Assembly: GCA_028873815.1 (NCBI GenBank)
Contig: JAPPNN010000051.1
Span: forward strand, 1 to 41,082
Direction of reading: 5' to 3'
DNA: 41,082 nt
From: Gemmatimonadota bacterium
GTDB lineage: Bacteria > Gemmatimonadota > Gemmatimonadetes > Longimicrobiales > Gaopeijiaceae
The position numbers were made by a program, and so were the translations under genes. Position 1 is the stretch's first letter, and each line of letters opens with the position of its first letter. Below, one piece after another: positions 9,033-15,770 of the stretch. The notes below the pieces were generated by a model. That model ran no database searches. It was not told the origin of the DNA and saw nothing but the letters and a program-made list of their open reading frames with translations.

Positions 9033-9830
9033 ATGCCCACCGCGTCCCCGGTTCTGCCGGCCGGCCGGCGACTGGTCATCGGGGTGTCGTGCGCGCTGTC
9101 CGCGGCCGCGCTGCCCGCCACCGGAAGCATGGGAGCAGCGCATGCGCAGGACACGCTGCCCGAGCCGCCGCCCACCTTCACTTTTCAGGGTGAAGTGCGC
9201 GACTACACGACCGAACTCCCGATCCCGGGCGCGTCCGTGCAGATCGCGGAACTCAAGCGCGCGGTCGAGACCGACCACGCAGGTCGTTTCGCGTTCCCCG
9301 AGCTGGCCCCCGGCCGCTACACGTTCGTCACCTCCGGCTTCGGGTACGTGACCAACCGCGAGCAGTCCGCCATCGGCCTGAACGCCTTCATGGTGGTGCG
9401 CCTCAACCCCATGGCGATCGCCATCGAGGGGATCGAGGTCGTCGTCGAGCGTCTCGTGCGCCAGCTGGAAGTCCGCCGCCTCAGCACCCCACGGGCCTCG
9501 GAGGCATTCGAGACCGAGGTCATGGAACGGACCATGGAGGCCGACGTGGCCGCTTTCGTGGATGCGCGCACCAGCCTCACCCTGTACCGGGACCAGCTGG
9601 ACCGATTGCAGGTCCGTCTCCGCGGACGACAACGGCCATTGAGGGTATGCCTCGATGAGGTGGCGGTCGCCAGCGGCTTCCTCGGAAACATCCAGCCCAG
9701 CGAACTCGGTCTCCTCGAGGTCTACGAGGGCATGGGCATGGTCCGCATGTATACCAGGGATTTCCTGTCCCGCGCGGCAAGGGAGGGATTCTCTCCCGCC
9801 CCCATACCCCTTGTGGGAAGAGGTTGCTGA
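9033..9830 (+). CDS. Secreted CarboxypepD-regulatory-like protein with TonB-plug-like C-terminus
   Basis: 265 residues. The signal peptide runs to about residue 38 (GAAHAQ). Residues about 49-125 form a carboxypeptidase-regulatory-like Ig fold: FQGEVRDYTTELPIPGASV, then DHAGRFAFPELAPGRYTF. The region of about 170-250 resembles the plug domain of TonB-dependent receptors (RLRGRQRPLRVCLDEVAV), but no outer-membrane barrel follows. Barrel-less proteins of this layout are a class I associate with Gemmatimonadota; their function is unknown. It starts four bases after the S9 peptidase stop and is followed two bases later by the next gene, so it belongs to the same operon. Compared with its paralogue at 33166-34284 it has one regulatory-like domain instead of two and a different C-terminal end. 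Confidence 0.75.
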   Translation: MPTASPVLPAGRRLVIGVSCALSAAALPATGSMGAAHAQDTLPEPPPTFTFQGEVRDYTTELPIPGASVQIAELKRAVETDHAGRFAFPELAPGRYTFVTSGFGYVTNREQSAIGLNAFMVVRLNPMAIAIEGIEVVVERLVRQLEVRRLSTPRASEAFETEVMERTMEADVAAFVDARTSLTLYRDQLDRLQVRLRGRQRPLRVCLDEVAVASGFLGNIQPSELGLLEVYEGMGMVRMYTRDFLSRAAREGFSPAPIPLVGRGC

Positions 9831-9832
9831 TC

Positions 9833-10510
9833 ATGAAGCATCACAGTCCGAGGAACACCGCCATGCGCGGCGCCATCGTGCACGGGCGCACCCGGCCGTT
9901 CGATCCGCACCGGTGGGCAGCCGCTGCCGCCCTGCTCGCCTGCCTCGCGGGCTCGGGCGCTTGCGCGTCGGCTCCGTCGGCCGCCGAGTCGGAATCCCGC
10001 CTCGCGGCGCTGGCGCCGTTCGCAGGCACCTGGACCCACGACGAAGCGGCCACGGCCCAGGCGGCCAGGTCCACCGCCGGAGGCTCCCAGCAAGATCTTG
10101 CCCAGCGCGCCTCCGACATGTGGATGACCGAGATGCGCGACCGGGGCGACGCCGGAAACGCCGTCGACGGCACCCCGGCAGGGCTGCGCCAGACCATGGT
10201 CATGCTGGGCGTGACGCCACGGACGCTCACATTCGGGGTCCTGCACGACGCATTGTCGGCTGGGTACGAGGAAGACACTCCTCTGGCTCTGCCCGTGAGT
10301 GGCGGCTGGGTGGATGCCACGGCTCCCCAGGGGTCGATCGAAGCCCGTATCCGCTGGGACGGCATGCGATTCGCGGTCGAGCGGCGGATCTCCGGCGGCG
10401 GAACGATCCGCGACAACTTCTCCATCCTCGAGAGCGGACACCTGCTGCTGACCCGCGAAATCGTGTGGCGCCGGCCACAGCCGGTGGGGCTGATCGTCTT
10501 CAGGAGGTAG
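9833..10510 (+). CDS. Conserved-looking exported protein of unknown function
   Basis: 225 residues. The N-terminus is long and basic, then LLACLAGSGACASAP, a hydrophobic stretch with cysteines that could be a lipoprotein signal although the lipobox is not canonical. The mature part begins LAALAPFAGTWTHDE, a pattern common in lipocalin-like or DUF proteins where a short beta strand carries GTW. It ends in alternating strands. No catalytic motif is recognised. The start is taken at the ATG two bases after the preceding stop, with GGAAGAGG as ribosome site inside the previous gene; a TTG at 9824 is less likely. Last gene of the plus-strand operon; it converges on the mechanosensitive channel gene with only 27 bases between them. 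Confidence 0.6.
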   Translation: MKHHSPRNTAMRGAIVHGRTRPFDPHRWAAAAALLACLAGSGACASAPSAAESESRLAALAPFAGTWTHDEAATAQAARSTAGGSQQDLAQRASDMWMTEMRDRGDAGNAVDGTPAGLRQTMVMLGVTPRTLTFGVLHDALSAGYEEDTPLALPVSGGWVDATAPQGSIEARIRWDGMRFAVERRISGGGTIRDNFSILESGHLLLTREIVWRRPQPVGLIVFRR

Positions 10511-10537
10511 CCGGGACCGGGTCCGCGCGCCGCACCG

Positions 10538-11791
10538 CTACGCAAGCGCCTTTGCGAAGTCCTTTCCGGTCGGCGTCTGAAACGCCCTCAGCCCGAAGTC
10601 CGGCAACGTCGAAATGAGATGGTCGAACACATCGGCCTGGAATCCCTCGTAGTTGGCCCACGCCGTGTCGTTGGAAAAGCAGTAGATCTCGATGGGGACG
10701 CCCTGGGGACCCGGCTCGAGCTGGCGGGCGAGCAGGGTCATCCCCTTGTGGGTCTGGGGATGCGCCTCGAGGTAGCGCTGCACGTAGGCCCGGAAGGTGC
10801 CGAGATTGGTAAGGCGCCGGATCTCGGGGACGACCGCGGGGCCGAGGCCGACCGTCTTCTCCGCGTTGTAGCGGTCGATCTCCGCGCGCCTCTCGAGCAT
10901 GTAGTCCCTGATCACCTCTCTCCGCGACAGCTCTCCGATCTCCTCGTCCGACAGGAAGCGCACCGACCCCATGTCGATCCGCAGCGCCCGCTTGATCCGG
11001 CGGCCGCCCGACTCGGACATTCCGCGCCAGTTCTTGAATGATTCGGTGATGAACTTGTGCGTCGGGATCGTCGAGATCGTCTTGTCCCAGTTCTGCACCT
11101 TCACGGTGTGCAGCGCGATGTCGATCACCTCCCCGTCGCTGCCGGCCTGCGGCACCGAGACCCAGTCCCCAATGCGGATCATGTCGTTCGATGCGATCTG
11201 GACACTCGCCACCAGGGACAGGATCGTGTCGCGGAACACGAGCATCAGCACGGCGGCCAGGGCCCCCAGCCCCGACAGGAAGAACAGGGGAGAGCGACCC
11301 GCCAGGATCGCCACGATCACCACCCCGCCCGCCAGGTAGCCCACCAGGCCGAGCACCTGCAGGTAGCCCTTGATCGGCCTCGACTTCGCCTCCGCGTATG
11401 ACTCGTTGTAGATGTCGTTGGTGGCATCGAGGAAGGCCTTGAATGCCCATACGATGGCAAGCGCCATGAACGCCGCCGCGACGCGCCGCGTGAACACCCA
11501 GGCGAGGACAAGCACATCGCCGGGATTCGCCTCGGCCATGCCCTCGCCGACTCCCAGCGCCGTCCCGATGCCGAGATACACGACCAGGGCGGGCATGACA
11601 TGGGCCAGGCGGCCGAAGACGTTGCGCTCGACCAGGCGGTCGTCCCAGGTGGAGCGGGTGCGTGCCGTGACGCCCCTGACGACCCTGTGCAGGATGCGAG
11701 AAGCCGCCCACTGGGCCACCCAGGCCGCGAGCGCGAGAATTGCCACGGGCACGGCCAGTTGCGGCCAACCCGCGGGGAGAGATGGAATCAT
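10538..11791 (-). CDS. MscS-family mechanosensitive ion channel (YbdG/MscM-like)
   Basis: 417 residues. Several N-terminal hydrophobic helices (about 10-35, 60-85, 100-125, 140-165) lead into the conserved pore helix and upper beta domain: FFLSGLGALAAVLMLVFRDTILSLVAS, then NDMIRIGDWVSVP and VQNWDKTISTIPTHKFITESFKNW, which are typical of YbdG-type MscS channels. These inner-membrane channels open on osmotic downshock. The C-terminal domain includes RALRIDMGSVRFLSDEEI and a cytoplasmic alpha/beta part. The ATG lies eight bases after the stop of the serine hydrolase gene, so both are likely on one transcript. Confidence 0.9.
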   Translation of the reverse strand: MIPSLPAGWPQLAVPVAILALAAWVAQWAASRILHRVVRGVTARTRSTWDDRLVERNVFGRLAHVMPALVVYLGIGTALGVGEGMAEANPGDVLVLAWVFTRRVAAAFMALAIVWAFKAFLDATNDIYNESYAEAKSRPIKGYLQVLGLVGYLAGGVVIVAILAGRSPLFFLSGLGALAAVLMLVFRDTILSLVASVQIASNDMIRIGDWVSVPQAGSDGEVIDIALHTVKVQNWDKTISTIPTHKFITESFKNWRGMSESGGRRIKRALRIDMGSVRFLSDEEIGELSRREVIRDYMLERRAEIDRYNAEKTVGLGPAVVPEIRRLTNLGTFRAYVQRYLEAHPQTHKGMTLLARQLEPGPQGVPIEIYCFSNDTAWANYEGFQADVFDHLISTLPDFGLRAFQTPTGKDFAKALA

Positions 11792-11799
11792 GTTGTCGA

Positions 11800-13131
11800 T
11801 TACCTCGATTCGTCGAGTTCAGCGGCCAGCAGCTCCAAAGCCAGCCGTGTCAGTCGCACCAGGTGCGGGTGGGCGCGGTTCCCATTGGTCAACAGTGCGA
11901 CACCGAACCCCCGCGTCCGGTTCCCCGAAGCGAACGCCGTGTACCCCGGCACGCTTCCGGAATGCGCGAAGAAGCGTTCACCGGCACGCGTCGACGTCCA
12001 CCAGGTCAGCCCGTAGCCGGGGTTCTCGTAGCCCCACCCGCCGCCCATGGGCGTCCCGGCGAACTGCTCGTACTGCAGCGTGTGCATCTCGTCCAGCGTC
12101 GCTCCCCGCAGAAGACGTTCGTCGCCCCAGGATCCGTCGCCCAGGTTGAAGCGCACCCACGCCGCCTGGTCGTGGACCGTTCCGTATACGATCCCGGCCG
12201 GCCATACATTCGCCGTGAGGCGCTGGGTGGGCGCGTTGCGTCCCGAATCCTCGTCCGGGACATACGGCACGGCCAGGCGCTCGACCATGTCCGGGGTGGG
12301 GTTGAACGCGGTGGACGTCATCCCCAGCGCGCCCCAGACGTTGTCGCGGATGTACTGCTTGTACGGCACGCCCGCGAACTTCTCCACCAGGTGGCCCACC
12401 AGCGAGTAGGCCATGTTCGAATACACCACGCCCTCCAGCGGCGGCGTGTCCACGCGCAGGGAGTCCCCGAGGTACGAATCCAGGGAGAGCGGCGCGGTGT
12501 CGCCCCACAGAGCGTGCGGTCCGAAGTCGACCGGCATGCCCGACGTGTGCGTCAGGAGGTGGCGGAAGGTCACGGGCCGCTCGATGTCCTCGCCACGGAT
12601 GACAAGGCCGTCCAGGTGGTCGCTCACCGGGTCGTCGAGGTCGAACGCCCCCTGCTCCATCTGCTGCAGCAGCGCCACCGTCGACTGCGCCTTGAAGGTG
12701 GATCCGATCAGGTAGACCGTGTTGGTGGTCGCGGGGGTCCGCGCCCACAGATTCGACTCGCCAAAGGCCCTGCTCCAGAGTTCGCCCTGGCGGTCGGTGA
12801 GCGAGATGGCCAGCGAGGGAATCCTGCCCTCCACCATCGCCCTGCGGATCTCGGGTTCAAGGCGCGCGAGCACCCTGTCGAGCGCCTGGACCACCAGGAC
12901 CGCGTCCAGGTCGGTGCCCCCGGCCGCGGCGGGTGCCACTGCCGACTCCTGCGGCCGGGCCGTCGCCGGAAGGACCGCCAGGACCAACACGACGCCGCTC
13001 AGGCGGGCAGCGAATCCGGCGAGCCGGGAGAGGGGACGAGAGCCGATCGAGCGCGGGGACCGGCGGGGGGATGGGCCGGCCGGGTCGGGTTTGCTTGGCA
13101 AGGGATCTACTCCGGTGCGAGGGGAACGCAT
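11800..13131 (-). CDS. Exported serine hydrolase, beta-lactamase/PBP4-like (class C fold)
   Basis: 443 residues. A basic n-region of about 40 residues precedes a hydrophobic signal segment (GVVLVLAVLPATARPQ). The catalytic motifs of the beta-lactamase/D-alanyl-D-alanine carboxypeptidase superfamily are present: S144-T-F-K147, Y237-S-N, and H390-S-G in the place of KTG. LLTHTSGMP after the first motif is typical of the esterase/peptidase branch (EstB, LACTB, D-aminopeptidase-like). So it is more likely an extracytoplasmic peptidase or esterase than an antibiotic-degrading enzyme. It is transcribed away from apaG and precedes the MscS gene by eight bases. Confidence 0.88.
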   Translation of the reverse strand: MRSPRTGVDPLPSKPDPAGPSPRRSPRSIGSRPLSRLAGFAARLSGVVLVLAVLPATARPQESAVAPAAAGGTDLDAVLVVQALDRVLARLEPEIRRAMVEGRIPSLAISLTDRQGELWSRAFGESNLWARTPATTNTVYLIGSTFKAQSTVALLQQMEQGAFDLDDPVSDHLDGLVIRGEDIERPVTFRHLLTHTSGMPVDFGPHALWGDTAPLSLDSYLGDSLRVDTPPLEGVVYSNMAYSLVGHLVEKFAGVPYKQYIRDNVWGALGMTSTAFNPTPDMVERLAVPYVPDEDSGRNAPTQRLTANVWPAGIVYGTVHDQAAWVRFNLGDGSWGDERLLRGATLDEMHTLQYEQFAGTPMGGGWGYENPGYGLTWWTSTRAGERFFAHSGSVPGYTAFASGNRTRGFGVALLTNGNRAHPHLVRLTRLALELLAAELDESR

Positions 13132-13203
13132 CCCGTGGGAGGCGCGGCGAATCCGCTTCCGGCGGTATACGCGGACCTGTGGCGGGCCTGGCAGCCCGTG
13201 GAC

Positions 13204-13212
13204 TGCTAATAT
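13204..13212 (+). promoter_or_regulatory. Extended -10 promoter element for apaG
   Basis: TGCTAATAT reads as an extended -10 (TGn then TAATAT, 13207-13212). Initiation seven to nine bases downstream would fall at 13219-13221, on or next to the A of the apaG ATG, leaving no room for a ribosome site. That predicts a leaderless mRNA. No clear -35 is seen. The position and motif are observed; leaderless initiation is inferred. Confidence 0.5.
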
Positions 13213-13220
13213 CTTAAACC

Positions 13221-13646
13221 ATGATCAAACTTGTGGGAGACCCGGACCGTCAGCCACCGATTCTGTCCGGGGAGATGCGGATCACCGTTCAGCCCGTGTA
13301 CTCGCACGGGCACTCACGGCCGCCGCACCGGTTCGTGTTCGTGTATTTCATCCGCATAGAGAACGTCGGCGACGAGTCGGCCCAACTGTTCTGGCGTCAC
13401 TGGAGAATCCACGACGCAGCCGCCGGCGACCAGGAGGTTGCGGGCGAGGGGGTCGTCGGCGAGTGTCCGCTGCTGGCCCCGGGGGACGTGCACGAATACA
13501 ACAGCTTCTGCGTGCTCGAAGGACGAAGCGGCTTCATGGAGGGGTACTACCACTTCCGCCGCTGCGACGGATCGGTCTTTCGCGCCCGCATTCCCCGCTT
13601 CCAACTGCGGGCCCCGTCCAGCGAGCCGGACGTCCGTCAGGCCTGA
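13221..13646 (+). CDS. apaG: ApaG domain protein
   Basis: 141 residues, a single ApaG/DUF525 immunoglobulin-like fold. The family pattern is clear: ITVQPVYSHGHS, RIENVGDESAQLFWRHWRI, GEGVVGECPLLAPGDVHEYNS, a short MEGYYHFRR strand and IPRFQL near the end. ApaG affects Co2+/Mg2+ homeostasis in enterobacteria, and the same fold occurs in F-box proteins; its biochemical role is unsettled. It is monocistronic here, with divergent serine hydrolase upstream and a convergent small gene downstream. The ATG directly follows the -10-like TAATAT with no Shine-Dalgarno, suggesting a leaderless message; an in-frame GTG four codons later is the alternative start. Confidence 0.93.
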   Translation: MIKLVGDPDRQPPILSGEMRITVQPVYSHGHSRPPHRFVFVYFIRIENVGDESAQLFWRHWRIHDAAAGDQEVAGEGVVGECPLLAPGDVHEYNSFCVLEGRSGFMEGYYHFRRCDGSVFRARIPRFQLRAPSSEPDVRQA

Positions 13647-13673
13647 ACGGCGGGTCCACGCGCGGGCGACCGC

Positions 13674-13721
13674 ATCCCCCCCGCGGGGGGCCATATTCCC
13701 ATGGCCGCGGGGGTCCCGCGG
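13674..13721. terminator. Hairpin cluster between convergent genes
   Basis: Three adjacent hairpins fill the 82-bp gap between the ends of apaG and the 13729 gene: CCCCCC/GGGGGG at 13677-13690, GGCCAT-6-ATGGCC at 13689-13706, and CCGCGGG-3-CCCGCGG at 13705-13721. They share bases and so are partly alternative. No T-tract follows, so a bidirectional terminator or mRNA-end stabiliser is inferred from position. Confidence 0.45.
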
Positions 13722-13728
13722 CGCCCTG

Positions 13729-14241
13729 TTACTCGATGCGCCGGTACACGGCGTGCGACACGCTCTCGGTGCCATCCTCCGCCGTGCGCCGGTACTCGTT
13801 GTTGATGGTGTTCCCATCCTCGGACAGCACGTTGATGATCACCTGGTAGACCTCGCCGGCGCGGGCGTTGAGAATCCGGTTCGTGCGTTCGTCCACGACC
13901 TCGACGGCCGTTGTGGCATCTTCCTGGCCCTCCACCGGCCGGAACTCGCCGTCGAACAGGGTAGCGTAGCTCCATTCCGAGGTCTCGCCGTCGTCGTTGG
14001 TCGTCGCAACGGTGATCATCATGCCGCCTTCGCCCCAGGGCTCGTACGTCATCACGTTGCGGTACGGCGGCGGACGGTCCGACTCGAGTTGCCACACGCC
14101 AAAGCGGGGATTGGACATCTCCCCGGCGGCCTCGTCGGCAACGGCATCCGCCGATCCGGCGCCTTCATCCGCAGGTGCGCACGCCAGCGCCGTGACGCTC
14201 GCAATCACGAATGCAACGGGGAGCAGCTTGCGATCAGTCAT
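13729..14241 (-). CDS. Small lipoprotein-like exported protein, unknown function
   Basis: 170 residues. The signal MTDRKLLPVAFVIASVTALAC ends in a cysteine that may be lipidated (C21; the lipobox is weak). An acidic Ala/Glu-rich spacer of about 20 residues follows, then a compact mostly beta domain beginning NPRFGVWQLESDRPPPYRN with MTYEPWGEGGMMITV. The pattern FGVWxL(E/N)xxxSxxxP resembles secreted beta-sandwich proteins of unknown function that are frequent in soil bacteria. The start at 14241 is supported by AGGAG seven bases upstream and by the signal peptide; the frame is open up to 14415. No function is assigned. It is transcribed divergently from the 14385 gene, with a 143-bp shared promoter region. 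Confidence 0.65.
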   Translation of the reverse strand: MTDRKLLPVAFVIASVTALACAPADEGAGSADAVADEAAGEMSNPRFGVWQLESDRPPPYRNVMTYEPWGEGGMMITVATTNDDGETSEWSYATLFDGEFRPVEGQEDATTAVEVVDERTNRILNARAGEVYQVIINVLSEDGNTINNEYRRTAEDGTESVSHAVYRRIE

Positions 14242-14384
14242 CCGGAAGCTCCTGTTGGAAGGGTTGGTCGTCGTGCCATCCGGCCCCGGCAAGGTAGGCC
14301 GCCGACCCTCGTTTCCGAAACCCGGGCAACCCCGCTTCCGTATTTCGAACAAGGGCGGGAACCCATCACTCCAGCGCGCAGCCC

Positions 14385-15770
14385 ATGCCTCGGACTCATC
14401 GTCGTCGTTCTGCATCGTGGCTCCCGCCGTCCCTGCCGGCCGCGCTGCTCCGGCCTGGCGCGCTCGCTCTCCCGCCGTCCCTGCTCCTGGTGGCCGCCGT
14501 CGCCTTCCCGGCTTCCCCCGCGCAGGCCCAGGCCCCCGACCGCATCTGGGGGCGCGTCGTCACGGAGGACGGCGAGACACACACGGGATTCATCCGTTTC
14601 CGGGGAGTCGCGAGCTGGGAGGACTTCTTCATCGCCGGAAAAAACATCCCCGAGGAGCACTACCGGGACTGGCTGGACGCGACCCGCGACGGCAAGCCGC
14701 ATCTCCGCATCGTGGAGCTCAAGGGCCATCGGGTCTCGTGGGAGGAGAAGCACCCGGACTTCGTGGAGTCCCCGGACGCCAGGATCCGTGTGGGGCACCT
14801 CGCGTCCCTCATCCCCGACACCGTGGGCGACGTCGAAGTCCTGACCCGCGCCGGGGGCCGGCTGGAATTGACCGAGCCGCGCTGGCGCTGGAGGGATATC
14901 GTGGTCGAAGCGGACGATCGCAGTGACCTCGTACACCTGCACGGCAGGGACGTGACCCGAATCGAGTTCTCCTCACGGCCGGCGGGGGTAAGGCCTCGTT
15001 CACGACGCCTCCATGGCACCGTGCAGGACCGCTCGGGCCGCACGTTCACCGGATTCGTGGATCCTCGTGCCCTGAACCGGGGAAGGGACGCGCTCCTCGA
15101 TTCGGACATGCTGGACGATCTCGAGAATGAGGACTACAGGTCCATCCGCCTGGACCGCATTCGCTCCCTGGAGAGGACCTCGAACGGGGTGGCCGCGACC
15201 CTGGTCTCCGGCGAGGTCCTCGACCTTTTTGACGATGCCAGCGGGCCGTTCCAGCCCCGTCCGTTTCGGATCTCCGATCCCGCGATGGGCTCCGTAAGCG
15301 TGGAATGGAGAGCGTTCCACTCGATACGCTTCCATGAGCCGACACAGGCGGCCGGCTACGACGCGTTCGACGGTGGTTACCTCCTGCGCGGCACGGTCGT
15401 CACCAGGGAGGGCGAGGAGCTTGCCGGCCGGATCCGCTGGAACGCCCACGAGGAATGGTCCTGGGAAAGCCTCAACGGCAGCTCCGAGGATGTGGATTTC
15501 GCCATCGAGTTCGCCAACATCCGGCGGATCGAGCGAGCCGGAGAGGGAGGGGACGGCGTGCGCGTGACGGTCCTCGACGGCCGCACCTTCGAGCTGACGG
15601 GCTCCAGCGATGTGGGACCGGACAACAAGGGTATCTTCGTGTTCCCTCTGCGTGGTGGCGAGGCGGAAGCCGCCGACGCGGGAGACGGACCGCCGTGGCG
15701 CTACATCGCCTGGGACGACTTTCTCGAGGCGCGTTTCCGCAACGGGGCGACGGGGCTTCCCGGGTCATGA
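14385..15770 (+). CDS. Exported protein with three internal beta repeats, unknown function
   Basis: 461 residues. A signal peptide reaches about residue 49 (ASPAQAQ). I recognise no family, but the protein holds three degenerate copies of one motif: WGRVVTEDGETHTGFIRF (about 55), LHGTVQDRSGRTFTGFVD (about 208) and LRGTVVTREGEELAGRIRW (about 333). Each has the form x-G-x-V-x4-G-x4-G-x-I/V and is followed by an RIE/RSLE-type segment where a strand ends, for example ANIRRIERAG. This looks like a repeated small beta-barrel (SH3- or LSm-like), possibly a peptidoglycan- or protein-binding module. The stop overlaps the ATG of the Omp85-like gene as ATGA, so the two products are made together and may act together at the outer membrane. 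Confidence 0.65.
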   Translation: MPRTHRRRSASWLPPSLPAALLRPGALALPPSLLLVAAVAFPASPAQAQAPDRIWGRVVTEDGETHTGFIRFRGVASWEDFFIAGKNIPEEHYRDWLDATRDGKPHLRIVELKGHRVSWEEKHPDFVESPDARIRVGHLASLIPDTVGDVEVLTRAGGRLELTEPRWRWRDIVVEADDRSDLVHLHGRDVTRIEFSSRPAGVRPRSRRLHGTVQDRSGRTFTGFVDPRALNRGRDALLDSDMLDDLENEDYRSIRLDRIRSLERTSNGVAATLVSGEVLDLFDDASGPFQPRPFRISDPAMGSVSVEWRAFHSIRFHEPTQAAGYDAFDGGYLLRGTVVTREGEELAGRIRWNAHEEWSWESLNGSSEDVDFAIEFANIRRIERAGEGGDGVRVTVLDGRTFELTGSSDVGPDNKGIFVFPLRGGEAEAADAGDGPPWRYIAWDDFLEARFRNGATGLPGS

